The position numbers were made by a program, and so were the translations under genes. The notes below the pieces were generated by a model, which was not told the origin of the DNA, made no database searches, and saw only the letters and a list, made by a program, of their open reading frames with translations. Of a DNA stretch of 64,000 nucleotides, positions 18,864 through 27,571 are shown in pieces. The stretch is from Prochlorococcus marinus str. MIT 9302. GTDB lineage: Bacteria > Cyanobacteriota > Cyanobacteriia > PCC-6307 > Cyanobiaceae. The DNA is taken from assembly GCF_000759975.1 (NCBI RefSeq), contig NZ_JNAM01000002.1, positions 62,001 to 126,000 on the forward strand, in the 5' to 3' direction. Position 1 is the stretch's first letter. The number at the start of each line of letters is the position of its first letter.

Positions 18864-20672
18864 ATGAATTTAATTGCAGTTGTTAGTAATAATTATGATG
18901 CGTTTATAACGGTAGTTGTTTTAATGATGTCAATAATTTTGTTTATCAAAAATACAATTGCTCCAGAATTGACTGGTTTGTTATGTGTTGGAATATTTAT
19001 ATCTACAGGGGTTCTTTCCCCTGAAAAAGCTTTGGCTGGATTTGGTAGCCCCTCCTTAATTACTCTTATGGGTTTATTTGCAGTTTCCTCTGCATTATTT
19101 AAAAGTGGAGCCTTAGACAGAGTAAGAGAATTGATTGCTTCTGAAAGTATTAGAACGCCAAGGAAATTAATTTCATTAATAGCTTTTTTGGTTGCTCCAA
19201 TATCGGGAATTGTACCTAATACTCCAGTAGTCGCATCCTTGTTACCTTTAATTGAAGGCTGGTGTGAGCGGAGAAATATATCACCATCTAAAGTTTTATT
19301 ACCTCTTTCTTTTGCTACTTTACTAGGTGGAACTCTGACATTATTAGGTAGCTCAGTGAATCTTCTTGTAAGTGATATTAGTCAGCAATTAGGTTATGGA
19401 GCTTTGGAATTATTTAGTTTGACTTCAATTGGAATTCCTGTGTGGCTGATAGGTACAACCTACATGATTTTAGTATCTGACATGCTTTTGCCAGATAGAG
19501 GTAGAGATAAGGATTTTATTAAAAAAGGTGATATGAATATTTATTTTACTGAAGTTACTATTCCCTCTGCGTCAGAATTAGTTGGACAATCTGTCAGAAA
19601 TAGTAGATTGCAAAGACGATTTGACGTTGATGTTCTTGAGTTGCAACGCAATGGAAAAGTTATTCTTCCCCCCTTGGCAGATAGAAAGATTGAACCGGAT
19701 GATAGATTAATAATACGCGTTACAAGAGCAGATTTATTTAGACTTCAGCAGGAACATACCATTTTATTAGGAGAGAATAAAACATCTTTCGGCGGAGCTA
19801 ATGTGTTCTCAGATGATGAAGGTACTAAAACTTTCGAGGCTTTATTGCCAGCCGGGTCAACTTTAGCAGGTGCAAGTTTGCGAGAATTAAGATTCAGGCA
19901 GCGTCATAATGCAACAGTTTTAGCACTTAGAAGAGGCCAGCAAACTGTTCAGGAGAGATTAGGTCAAGCTGTTTTAAGAGCTGGAGACGTCTTATTATTG
20001 CAAGCGCCTTTAGATTCAATAAGAGGATTACAAGCCAGTAATGATTTGCTTATTTTAGATCAATTTGAAGATGATTTACCTGTCTTGATTAAAAAACCTA
20101 TATCGATTGCAATTGCTATCGGAATGGTTGTTTTGCCTTCTGTTACTAATATCCCATTAGTCGGGTCAGTTCTTTTAGCAGTTATTGCCATGGTTGCTTT
20201 TGGATGTTTAAGACCTGCAGAAATACAAAAATCAATTAGGTTAGACGTGATTTTATTACTGGGATCACTCTCGTGTTTTAGTGTGGCCATGCAAGTCACA
20301 GGATTAGCAGATTTAATAGCAGTCAATCTCAATTTTGCACTTAATGGTATGCCCCTGTATTTTGCACTTGTGGTAATTTTTGTATCGACCGTTATCCTTA
20401 CCCAATTTATTAGTAATGCTGCTTCGGTTGCTTTAATTTTGCCTGTTGCTATTGAATTTTCAAATGTTTTAGGCATTTCACCTACTGCTTTAATAATGCT
20501 TGTTTTGTTCGGAGCTAGTCAATCTTTCTTGACTCCAATGGGTTATCAAACAAATTTAATGGTTTACGGTCCTGGAAGATATAGATTTTTTGATATTGCA
20601 AAATACGGAGCTGGATTAACACTTATAATGTCATTGACAGTTCCAGCATTGATAATTTTAAATTTTAGATAA
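18864..20672 (+). CDS. SLC13-family permease with two internal RCK_C (TrkA-C) domains
   Basis: 602 residues. The first 215 residues and the last 210 are membrane domains of the ArsB/NhaD-SLC13 type (VPNTPVVASLLP, TQFISNAASVALILPVA). Between them, at residues about 220 to 390, lie two tandem TrkA-C domains (TIPSASELVGQSVRNS; LPAGSTLAGASLRELRF) that usually sense nucleotides. Family members carry sulfate, dicarboxylates or other anions with sodium. The substrate here is not determined, although sulfate has been assigned to relatives. It sits directly before a TrkH/TrkA pair, with five bases to the next gene, so it may be part of a sodium and potassium operon. Confidence 0.85.
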   Translation: MNLIAVVSNNYDAFITVVVLMMSIILFIKNTIAPELTGLLCVGIFISTGVLSPEKALAGFGSPSLITLMGLFAVSSALFKSGALDRVRELIASESIRTPRKLISLIAFLVAPISGIVPNTPVVASLLPLIEGWCERRNISPSKVLLPLSFATLLGGTLTLLGSSVNLLVSDISQQLGYGALELFSLTSIGIPVWLIGTTYMILVSDMLLPDRGRDKDFIKKGDMNIYFTEVTIPSASELVGQSVRNSRLQRRFDVDVLELQRNGKVILPPLADRKIEPDDRLIIRVTRADLFRLQQEHTILLGENKTSFGGANVFSDDEGTKTFEALLPAGSTLAGASLRELRFRQRHNATVLALRRGQQTVQERLGQAVLRAGDVLLLQAPLDSIRGLQASNDLLILDQFEDDLPVLIKKPISIAIAIGMVVLPSVTNIPLVGSVLLAVIAMVAFGCLRPAEIQKSIRLDVILLLGSLSCFSVAMQVTGLADLIAVNLNFALNGMPLYFALVVIFVSTVILTQFISNAASVALILPVAIEFSNVLGISPTALIMLVLFGASQSFLTPMGYQTNLMVYGPGRYRFFDIAKYGAGLTLIMSLTVPALIILNFR

Positions 20673-20677
20673 ATAAA

Positions 20678-22081
20678 GTGAAATTAACAAGTAATGTTTA
20701 TAAGTTAAAAGATGCTTACAGAAAACTATCTGTACCTCAATTTACTATTGTTACAGGATTATTTATTATATTTTTTGGAACTTTAGTTTTGAGTTCCCCT
20801 CTATGCTCATCTTCAAAGGTTGGTTTATGGGAAGCATTTTTTACATCTACTTCTGCTATAACCGTTACTGGCTTATCCATAATAGATATTGGTGTTGATT
20901 TAAATTTTTTTGGCCAAGTTTTCTTGGCTTTTATGCTTTTATCAGGTGGCCTAGGATTAATGGCTATTACGACTTTTTTACAAGGTTTCGTTGTAAAGGG
21001 GGCAAAGCTTAGAACTAGATTGGACAAAGGAAAGACTTTGGATGAATTTGGAGTAGGAGGGATTGGTAGAACTTTTCAAAGCATTGCTATTACTGCAACT
21101 TGTATAATTTCTTTTGGCGCAATTATTTTATATTCTTTTGGATTTGTAGATATTCAAAATAATTGGGAAAGACTTTGGTCCGCTATTTTTCATAGCATAT
21201 CTGCATATAACAATGCAGGTTTTTCTTTATGGTCAAATAGTCTTCAAGAATATAGAACAAATTTTTTGGTTAATAGTGTGTTTGTTTTTCTCATTGTTAT
21301 GGGTGGACTTGGATGGAGGGTAATTGATGATATTTGGAGTAACAAAAAAAATCTTTCATATAAAAAATTAAGCCTTCATTCCAGATTAGTTATTAGGACA
21401 AGCTTTTCTTTGATTTTAATCGGATCATTAGGATTTTTTATCACTGAAACATTGCTAAATAGTCAATTTTTCAATGATTTGAATTTGTTTGAAAAGTTAT
21501 TATCATCAATCTTTGAAACAGTGAGTGCAAGAACTGCAGGTTTTACAAATTACCCGATCTCCTTGAACTCCATATCAGATACGGGTCTCTTGTTATTAAT
21601 GACATTGATGTTTATCGGAGCAAGTACTGGAGGCACTGGTGGAGGCATAAAAACAACTACATTTATTGCTTTAATGGCTGCAACAAGATCAACCTTAAGA
21701 GGTCAGAAAGATGTAATTATTAGCAATAGATTAATTTCAGATAAGGTTATTCTGAAGGCAGTTGGAATTACGGTAGGCTCTTTGCTTTTCGTTCTTTTAA
21801 TGGCAATGCTGCTAAGTACAACTAATACGTTTGTTAAAAAAGAATCTTTTACATTTCTAGAAATTCTGTTCACTTGCATATCTGCATTTGCAACAGTTGG
21901 TTTTGACATTGGTTTAACTGCAAAATTAAATCATTTTGGCCAATTTATTCTTATTGTCGGTATGTTTGTAGGAAGACTTGGCATTCTTTTGTTATTAAGT
22001 GCACTTTGGCAGGCTCTTTATAAGAGTAGAATAGATAGACAAAAGAGAATTGGCTATCCTAGGGCTGATCTTTATGTTTAG
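20678..22081 (+). CDS. TrkH/KtrB-type potassium (sodium-coupled) uptake channel subunit
   Basis: 467 residues, with about eight to ten membrane segments. The four pore loops of the TrkH/KtrB/HKT superfamily are visible, each with its filter glycine: TSTSAITVTGLS, SISAYNNAGFSLW, TVSARTAGFTNYP and CISAFATVGFDIG. Gly in all four loops argues for potassium conduction. A TGGTGGGIKTTT stretch marks the gating-loop region. The start is GTG, five bases after the SLC13 gene. The gating partner is the TrkA/KtrA gene 18 bases downstream. Confidence 0.93.
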   Translation: MKLTSNVYKLKDAYRKLSVPQFTIVTGLFIIFFGTLVLSSPLCSSSKVGLWEAFFTSTSAITVTGLSIIDIGVDLNFFGQVFLAFMLLSGGLGLMAITTFLQGFVVKGAKLRTRLDKGKTLDEFGVGGIGRTFQSIAITATCIISFGAIILYSFGFVDIQNNWERLWSAIFHSISAYNNAGFSLWSNSLQEYRTNFLVNSVFVFLIVMGGLGWRVIDDIWSNKKNLSYKKLSLHSRLVIRTSFSLILIGSLGFFITETLLNSQFFNDLNLFEKLLSSIFETVSARTAGFTNYPISLNSISDTGLLLLMTLMFIGASTGGTGGGIKTTTFIALMAATRSTLRGQKDVIISNRLISDKVILKAVGITVGSLLFVLLMAMLLSTTNTFVKKESFTFLEILFTCISAFATVGFDIGLTAKLNHFGQFILIVGMFVGRLGILLLLSALWQALYKSRIDRQKRIGYPRADLYV

Positions 22082-22099
22082 GATTGACTGAGTTTTATT

Positions 22100-22804
22100 A
22101 TGGCGGATTGGTGGCAGTGGTCTCAAAAGAGAGAAAAAGAAGTTCTCACTTTTGCAGTTGTTGGCGTTGGAAGATTTGGAACCGCAGTTTGTAGAGAACT
22201 TATAAGTAATGGTGCAGATGTTTTGGCTGCAGATTATTCAGAAAAAGCTATTGATGATTTGAGGCAATTGGAACCTTCAATAGAAGCTAGAGTTGTAGAT
22301 TGTACTGATGAAGAGTCTATGAAGGAATCTGGAATTCTTGAAATGAATACTGTTGTAGTAGGTATAAGTGAACCTATTGAAGCAAGTATAACTACAACAC
22401 TTATTGCTAAGGATAGTGAAGGGAGCAAAGTGAAAAGAGTAATAGCAAGAGCGACGAGTGACTTGCATGAAAAAATGTTAAAAAGGGTAGGTGCCGATAA
22501 AGTGGTCTTCCCTTCCAGAATGCAAGGCGAAAGATTAGGTTTAGAACTGGTTAGACCAAATCTAATTGAAAGATTAGAGCTAGATAATCAAACTGGTATA
22601 GATGAAATAACTGTTCCAGAGGAATTTATTGGAAGATCTTTGAGAGATTTAAATTTGAGGAAAAATTATTTAGTAAATGTTCTTGCAGCAGGCCCTGCGG
22701 AAGAGTTAACAGTGAATCCTCCTGCAAAATATATCTTGGAAAGAGGAAATATTTTGGTAGTTATGGGAAAAACTGCAGATTTACAGAAATTGCCTCAAAA
22801 TTAG
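22100..22804 (+). CDS. TrkA/KtrA potassium-uptake regulatory subunit
   Basis: 234 residues. A single RCK_N Rossmann domain (FAVVGVGRFGTAVCREL, residues 15 to 140) is followed by a TrkA-C domain (DEITVPEEFIGRSLRDLNL, residues 165 to 230). One RCK unit is the KtrA layout, and it assembles as an octameric ring beneath the KtrB channel, binding ATP/ADP or NAD. It follows the channel gene by 18 bases. The combination suggests sodium-dependent Ktr-type potassium uptake. Confidence 0.93.
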   Translation: MADWWQWSQKREKEVLTFAVVGVGRFGTAVCRELISNGADVLAADYSEKAIDDLRQLEPSIEARVVDCTDEESMKESGILEMNTVVVGISEPIEASITTTLIAKDSEGSKVKRVIARATSDLHEKMLKRVGADKVVFPSRMQGERLGLELVRPNLIERLELDNQTGIDEITVPEEFIGRSLRDLNLRKNYLVNVLAAGPAEELTVNPPAKYILERGNILVVMGKTADLQKLPQN

Positions 22805-22810
22805 TTATTT

Positions 22811-23113
22811 TTAGTCAGATTTTTTATAGTATCTAATCCTTTGAGGAGCTCTTTTTAATCTTTTTACGCTTTGTTTCTCAAGTTCGTCTCTAAATTTATC
22901 TGTATTTACATTATGTTCTGAAATAACTGATTTGCACTCTTTCTCAAAGTATTTTTGTATACCTTCTTGAATTAACACTTTTGCCATATTACTGACTGTT
23001 CTAGATTCATTAGTTGCTGCAATCGTTAGCTGCTCACAAATTAATTCGGGAAGGACTACTTGAATTCTAGGGGATTTAGGCTTCCCATTTGTTGAATGTT
23101 GACGGGTAGCCAT
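22811..23113 (-). CDS. Small ribbon-helix-helix (CopG-like) putative regulator
   Basis: 100 residues. Residues 15 to 55 fit a ribbon-helix-helix fold: a basic N-terminal arm, a beta strand PRIQVVLPELICEQL, and helices around AATNESRTVSNMAKVLIQEGI. The C-terminal 40 residues are basic and charged. RHH proteins bind DNA as dimers and often regulate themselves. It converges with the TrkA gene and is divergent from the gene at 23199, with an inverted repeat between them. No toxin-like partner is seen beside it. Confidence 0.7.
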   Translation of the reverse strand: MATRQHSTNGKPKSPRIQVVLPELICEQLTIAATNESRTVSNMAKVLIQEGIQKYFEKECKSVISEHNVNTDKFRDELEKQSVKRLKRAPQRIRYYKKSD

Positions 23114-23143
23114 GAGTCAAAGTGGATAACTGTTACTTATAAG

Positions 23144-23180
23144 TATACACAGTTAGTCAAGGATACTATCTTTGTGTATA
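23144..23180. promoter_or_regulatory. Inverted repeat TATACACA...TGTGTATA between RHH gene and its divergent neighbour
   Basis: Two 8-base arms in perfect inverted order (23144-23151 and 23173-23180), with 21 bases between them. The right arm overlaps a possible -10 box (TATATT, near 23176) of the plus-strand gene starting at 23199. A second short palindrome, ACTTATAAGT, lies just to the left. A dyad in the divergent promoter of an RHH gene is a plausible operator. The link to the RHH protein is inference. Confidence 0.4.
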
Positions 23181-23198
23181 TTATTAGTAAGGAAATAT

Positions 23199-23570
23199 AT
23201 GCCTGTATCAATTAATTGTTTTTATTGCCTCATGAAAAATTCAAGAAAACTTGATTCACCTAAAAGTTCGATTATTGATAAAAAGAAAAAAAGATTATTT
23301 CATTCTGATTCTTCCGAGAATGAAAATAGTGATGTTTTGGTATCAGCTGTAATTAGTCCATATTTGTTAACTCATCTGCACCATATTCTTCAACAATCTG
23401 AGTATTCGGCGCAAAAAGATGGTAGAAAATCTCATGCAGCAAATTTTGCGAAATTAAGAAAGGTTTTATGTTTAGACGCAAGAAGTATGGCAGATGCATC
23501 AGCAAAAGAAATTAAAGAGACAGATAATGATTTATCTATTAAGAAATATAATGAACAAAAGGTAGCTTGA
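23199..23570 (+). CDS. Unidentified basic protein
   Basis: 123 residues from the ATG at 23199, chosen because AGGA lies six bases upstream; an ATG at 23232 is the alternative. The N-terminus is Ser- and Lys-rich and looks disordered. Residues 55 to 105 are helical and carry VISPYLLTHLHHILQQSEYS and a KLRKVLCLDARSMADAS block. No family recognised. It is divergent from the RHH regulator and is followed after 34 bases by the Nif11-like gene on the same strand. Confidence 0.6.
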   Translation: MPVSINCFYCLMKNSRKLDSPKSSIIDKKKKRLFHSDSSENENSDVLVSAVISPYLLTHLHHILQQSEYSAQKDGRKSHAANFAKLRKVLCLDARSMADASAKEIKETDNDLSIKKYNEQKVA

Positions 23571-23604
23571 AGTAATAATCTATTAATAAATAGATTTTAA
23601 AAAA

Positions 23605-23835
23605 ATGTCTAGTAATGCTGAAAAGCTCTATAAGTTGATAGCAAACGACTCCAAAAAGAAACAAAGTTTGTTTATGACAGCTTTGACGAATCCAAAAAAA
23701 GCTTTAGATAAAATATGCGATATTGGCAACGAGTTAAATATTTCTGTGACTAAAGAGGAGGTTATTGAATATTTGAGTACTATTGACGATGAGGCAACTA
23801 AAATGTGGTTAGTTAAGGCTCGAGGAGGTCTTTAG
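23605..23835 (+). CDS. Nif11-like small protein ending in a GG motif
   Basis: 76 residues. The pattern LYKLIANDSKKKQSLF, then NPKKALDKICDIGNELNISVTKEEVIEYL, resembles the Nif11 domain, which occurs alone or as the leader of ribosomally made peptides such as prochlorosins. The protein ends KARGGL, so a double-Gly site lies one residue from the end and there is no core peptide after it. No LanM-type synthetase or peptidase-exporter is nearby. It could be a stand-alone Nif11 protein or a leader that has lost its core. The family call rests on pattern only. Confidence 0.5.
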   Translation: MSSNAEKLYKLIANDSKKKQSLFMTALTNPKKALDKICDIGNELNISVTKEEVIEYLSTIDDEATKMWLVKARGGL

Positions 23836-23989
23836 GAAAAGGTTTTGAATAATTACTGTCTTGATTTGTCATTGGCTTTAATCTTTTATTGTAGCCACCG
23901 CCGCCAGCTAAAGTCCAAAAAAACCAATAACTTGGTATTGCCAGACCTGCAGCTATGAAAATTACTACAATTTGTTCTATTCTTTTCAT
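23813..23989 (-). CDS. Small membrane protein antisense-overlapping the Nif11-like gene
   Basis: 58 residues. MKRIEQIVVIFIAAG begins a clear single membrane helix (residues 5 to 28), followed by WTLAGGGGYNKRLKP and a polar tail. The frame is intact from ATG to stop, and its last 23 bases lie opposite the 3' end of the Nif11-like gene. A single helix followed by a glycine run and a basic patch is unlikely by chance in such AT-rich DNA. The family is unknown. A different minus-strand frame over the same region gives no sensible protein. Confidence 0.5.
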   Translation of the reverse strand: MKRIEQIVVIFIAAGLAIPSYWFFWTLAGGGGYNKRLKPMTNQDSNYSKPFPKDLLEP

Positions 23990-24060
23990 AAGTTAATCTT
24001 ATTCCACAAAATATTTTTAGTAAATAAGTCCTTGATTTTGTAAATTCTATCTTTATAACA

Positions 24061-25683
24061 GTGATTAGACTTGAAGGTGTAAGCAAGATTTATTCTACAG
24101 ATGTTGTTTTAAAAAATATTAGTTGGGAGATTAAGAAAGGAGAAAAAGTGGGATTAGTTGGTTCAAATGGTGCTGGAAAGTCGACCCAATTTAAGATTTT
24201 AATTGGAGAGGAAGATCAAACAAGTGGAACGATCATTAAAGAGGGAAATCCTAAAATTGTCCATCTCAAACAGGAGTTAGATTGTAATTTGAATCTCTCA
24301 GTGAGAGAGGAATTAGAAAGTTCTTTTAAAGATATACAAATTGTTTCCATTGAACTTTCAGAAATTGAGAATAAAATGAAATCTTTGGATATAAAAAAGA
24401 ATGCCTATGAATTCGAAACTTTAGTACATCAACTTGCAAAATATCAAGCAAAATTTGAGGCTTTAGGTGGTTATAAAATGCAATCTGATGTAGAAAAAAT
24501 ATTACCAAAATTAGGCTTTTCTATCCAAGATGCTGATAAATTAGTTGGAAATTTTTCAGGTGGTTGGCAAATGAAAATTGCACTTGGAAAAATAATCTTA
24601 CAAAATCCTGATTTACTTTTACTAGATGAACCTACCAACCATCTAGATTTGGATACTATTTTCTGGTTGGAAGAATATTTATCTTCCCTTAAGATTGCAA
24701 TTATTATTATTAGTCATGACAGATATTTTTTAGATAAATTATGTAAGAAAATAATTTTTATAGATAGAGGAACATCTGAAATATATAATGGTAACTATTC
24801 TTTTTTTGTGGAACAGAAGTCTTTAAATGAAGAATCACAAAATAAAGCATATCAATTGCAGCAAAAAGAAATTGAAATCCAGAAGAAGTATATAGATAGA
24901 TTTAGAGCTAGTGCAACTAGAAGTTCACAAGCAAAGAGTCGAGAAAAACAATTAAAAAAGATTTCTAAAATTGAACTACCAATTGCAAAATCAAAAAGTC
25001 CTACTTTTAACTTTCCAGATTCTCCTCGTTCAGGAAAATCAGTTCTGAACATCAAAAATTTGTCTCATAGTTATGGGGATAAAATTCTTTTTTTTGATGT
25101 TAATTTGAAGGTTGCTGCGGGGGATAAAATTGCGATACTAGGTCCTAATGGTTGCGGAAAATCTACATTGCTAAAGATAATCATGAAAATAATTTCTCCT
25201 GAAATTGGAGAAATTATTTTGGGTAAACATAATATAATTACTAGCTATTACGAACAGAACCAGGCTGAAGCACTTTCTCTTGATGAAAAGGTTATTGATT
25301 TAATTTATAATAAATCCCCAGAATGGTCACAAAAAAAAGTAAGAACATTTTTAGGAGGTTTTGGTTTCCAAAATGAAACTGTTTTTAAATTTATTAAACA
25401 ACTTAGTGGAGGAGAAAAAGCAAGATTAGCATTGGCTCTTATGATTATGAATCCAAGTAATTTTCTTCTACTGGATGAACCAACCAATCATTTGGATCTG
25501 CAGTCTAAAGAAAATCTAGAATTAGCAATTAAGAACTATAAAGGTACATTGTTAATAATTTCTCATGATCGATATTTTATTTCGCAAGTTGCAAATAGAA
25601 TTATTGAAATTAAAGATTCAAAGTTATTTTCATATAATGGAAATTATGAATATTTTTTAGAAAAAAATAAAAAGGAAAAATAA
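24061..25683 (+). CDS. ABC-F family ATPase (duplicated, no membrane domain)
   Basis: 540 residues. Two ABC domains are joined by a charged linker (about residues 245 to 320). Walker A motifs are GSNGAGKST and GPNGCGKST, signatures are NFSGGWQMKIALG and LSGGEKARLALAL, and both Walker B motifs end LLDEPTNHLDL, a mark of ABC-F proteins. Members act on the ribosome, as in EttA and Uup, or give resistance to ribosome-targeting antibiotics. They are not transporters. Start GTG at 24061. The precise subfamily is not resolved. Confidence 0.93.
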   Translation: MIRLEGVSKIYSTDVVLKNISWEIKKGEKVGLVGSNGAGKSTQFKILIGEEDQTSGTIIKEGNPKIVHLKQELDCNLNLSVREELESSFKDIQIVSIELSEIENKMKSLDIKKNAYEFETLVHQLAKYQAKFEALGGYKMQSDVEKILPKLGFSIQDADKLVGNFSGGWQMKIALGKIILQNPDLLLLDEPTNHLDLDTIFWLEEYLSSLKIAIIIISHDRYFLDKLCKKIIFIDRGTSEIYNGNYSFFVEQKSLNEESQNKAYQLQQKEIEIQKKYIDRFRASATRSSQAKSREKQLKKISKIELPIAKSKSPTFNFPDSPRSGKSVLNIKNLSHSYGDKILFFDVNLKVAAGDKIAILGPNGCGKSTLLKIIMKIISPEIGEIILGKHNIITSYYEQNQAEALSLDEKVIDLIYNKSPEWSQKKVRTFLGGFGFQNETVFKFIKQLSGGEKARLALALMIMNPSNFLLLDEPTNHLDLQSKENLELAIKNYKGTLLIISHDRYFISQVANRIIEIKDSKLFSYNGNYEYFLEKNKKEK

Positions 25684-25834
25684 TTAGTATTTACTAAATA
25701 ATAATTTTTAGAAAAATTTTTGATTTCTTTTAATAAAGTTTACATTTAGCTAGGCAAGATAACCTATTTTTATTTACATATTTTACCTTCCTTGCTTAAT
25801 CTTAAAAATATAAGAATAAGTTTTAATAATTCAT

Positions 25835-25978
25835 ATGAAAGATTATGATTTCTCAGAAAAACAGTTTCATATTTCGGATCCTATTGAAAGTTATTTTGAA
25901 TGCATTTCAACCTGTGATATGAAAAATAGTAATTGTATTTCTAGGTGTGTGGAAATACTTAAACAGAATGGCGTTTGA
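25835..25978 (+). CDS. Small twin-CX3C protein
   Basis: 47 residues, MKDYDFSEKQFHISDPIESY then the Cys region. It has two CX3C motifs, CISTC and CISRC, separated by nine residues, and the protein ends ILKQNGV. No other Cys occurs. Twin CX3C pairs form two disulfides in helical hairpins, as in small Tim and Cox17-type proteins, or can hold a metal. It lies in a gap of 300 bp between the ABC-F gene and the convergent HtrA gene, and its stop is five bases before the protease's stop. No family assigned. Confidence 0.55.
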   Translation: MKDYDFSEKQFHISDPIESYFECISTCDMKNSNCISRCVEILKQNGV

Positions 25979-25983
25979 AACTT

Positions 25984-27135
25984 TTAGTTATTATATATAT
26001 TAGTAATATCAGTTGGTGTTACTTTTAAACGAATAAATTTATTTCTACGCTGTAATAATATATTTATTTGTTTTTTAATACCATTTTTACTTATCTGGCT
26101 TATAACGTCTGAAGCTTTTTTAATATCTTTATTACCCACTTTGATGATTATGTCATTGACTTTGATTCCACTCCTTTCGGCGGGACTATTTGGTACTACA
26201 TAACCAACTTTTACGGCATTATTATTTGTTTTAAAATCCCTATCATCTATTAGGCTTATACCAATCATAGGATGCATTACTTTTCCATTATTGATAAGTT
26301 GATAGGAAATTTCCTTAGCTTTATTAATTGGGATTGCGAAACTTAAACCCGCTCCTGGACCTGATCTTATCAAGGTATTAATACCAATTACTTCTCCATT
26401 GCTATTTAGTAGTGGACCTCCAGAATTTCCAGGATTGATAGCAGCGTCTGTTTGAATAAGCTCAAGTTTTTTATCGTATATGCCTAATTGAGTCACGTTT
26501 CTTTTTAGATTACTGATAATACCAAGCGTAACTGTGTTCTCCAATCCAAATGGATTCCCAACTGCGATTGCCCAATCACCAACTTTAATTTTTGTTGAAT
26601 CGCCCAATTTTGCTTTTGGCCAAGGTCCTTTTCCTTCAATCTTAAGTACAGCTATATCAGTAAAAAAGTCTTGCCCTATAAGTTTTGCTTTTAATTTTTT
26701 GCCGTTGGTTAAACCAACAATTACCTTATCCGATCCATTTACAACATGAGCATTAGTCATTACAAGTCCGTCTGCGAATATAAATCCACTCCCTTGGTTT
26801 TGCTCTATCCTTGGCTGATTATCGTTAGGTAAATCTAATCCAAAAAATCTTTCAAAGTATGGGTCGATAAATAGTTGAGAATTTCTTGGAAATTTTCTTG
26901 TTTTGACGTATTTTTGAGTATCAATTGTCACAACAGATGAACCGGCTTTTTCTACAGCTTTAGTTATGAAAGATTTGTTTGAATAAATATTAACTTCATT
27001 AAGTTTTTTTGTAGTTAATGGTTGGGATATTACATTTGATGGACATAAAATACCCATCGCAATAAATGAGGAGAGTAATAATTGATTATGTTTGTAAATT
27101 TTCAATTTTGATTTTTTTATTTTTTTCGAATCCAT
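25984..27135 (-). CDS. HtrA/Deg family serine protease
   Basis: 383 residues from the ATG at 27135; a GTG three codons upstream is possible. A basic N-terminus and hydrophobic stretch (LLLSSFIAMGIL) form a signal peptide, so it acts in the periplasm or lumen. The trypsin-like domain has His (TNAHVV), Asp (TDIAVLKI) and Ser (GNSGGPLL). One PDZ domain follows (VVPNSPAERSGIKVNDII). Deg proteases remove misfolded proteins under heat or light stress. Orthology to HhoA, HhoB or HtrA cannot be settled here. Confidence 0.94.
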   Translation of the reverse strand: MDSKKIKKSKLKIYKHNQLLLSSFIAMGILCPSNVISQPLTTKKLNEVNIYSNKSFITKAVEKAGSSVVTIDTQKYVKTRKFPRNSQLFIDPYFERFFGLDLPNDNQPRIEQNQGSGFIFADGLVMTNAHVVNGSDKVIVGLTNGKKLKAKLIGQDFFTDIAVLKIEGKGPWPKAKLGDSTKIKVGDWAIAVGNPFGLENTVTLGIISNLKRNVTQLGIYDKKLELIQTDAAINPGNSGGPLLNSNGEVIGINTLIRSGPGAGLSFAIPINKAKEISYQLINNGKVMHPMIGISLIDDRDFKTNNNAVKVGYVVPNSPAERSGIKVNDIIIKVGNKDIKKASDVISQISKNGIKKQINILLQRRNKFIRLKVTPTDITNIYNN

Positions 27136-27280
27136 TAAATACACATTATTTGTGTAGTTTTACTATAACTACTAAAAAAAATTAATCTTGTTAAGAGAAA
27201 AATTTATTAACTTGAAATAGCTAATTTTCTTTTTTTCAGGCTATGATACTAATCATAGATCTAATTAATTTATAAGTTTG

Positions 27281-27544
27281 ATGTCTTTTTTATTTCCAAT
27301 TATATATTCTGCGGCTTTGACCTATTTAGTGTGGAAAGCTTTTAAAGTGATGTCCAATGGTTGGGGCATATCAGGGACAGAACAAAAACGTTTCAATAAA
27401 TCTAACTTTCAACAAAAAAAGTACACAATACATCCAGAACTCTTAGATAAATCAGGAAACATAACTGAAGAGGAATTATTAACAGTAAGATTTTCAAATG
27501 ATAATGACCCAACCCTAGAAGAAAAGGGTTCAACAACTGATTAA
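27281..27544 (+). CDS. Small cyanobacterial membrane protein, DUF2973-like
   Basis: 87 residues from the ATG at 27281; a TTG one codon before is less likely. It begins MSFLFPIIYSAALTYLVWKAF, a single N-terminal membrane helix, then SNGWG and a polar, acidic tail. The opening resembles DUF2973 proteins of cyanobacteria, but the match is from memory and short. It is divergent from the protease gene and is followed by another plus-strand gene after 27 bases. Confidence 0.6.
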   Translation: MSFLFPIIYSAALTYLVWKAFKVMSNGWGISGTEQKRFNKSNFQQKKYTIHPELLDKSGNITEEELLTVRFSNDNDPTLEEKGSTTD

Positions 27545-27571
27545 TCGAATTTAAAATCTAAGGTAAAAAAA

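Noticed and set aside
20060-20476. A 138-residue minus-strand frame within the SLC13 gene
   Set aside because: Antisense to strongly conserved membrane segments; composition is a mirror of the real gene.
23886-24086. A minus-strand 66-residue frame reaching the ABC-F start
   Set aside because: It is in another frame over the 58-residue membrane protein gene and gives no sensible protein; the smaller gene has a clear helix and start.
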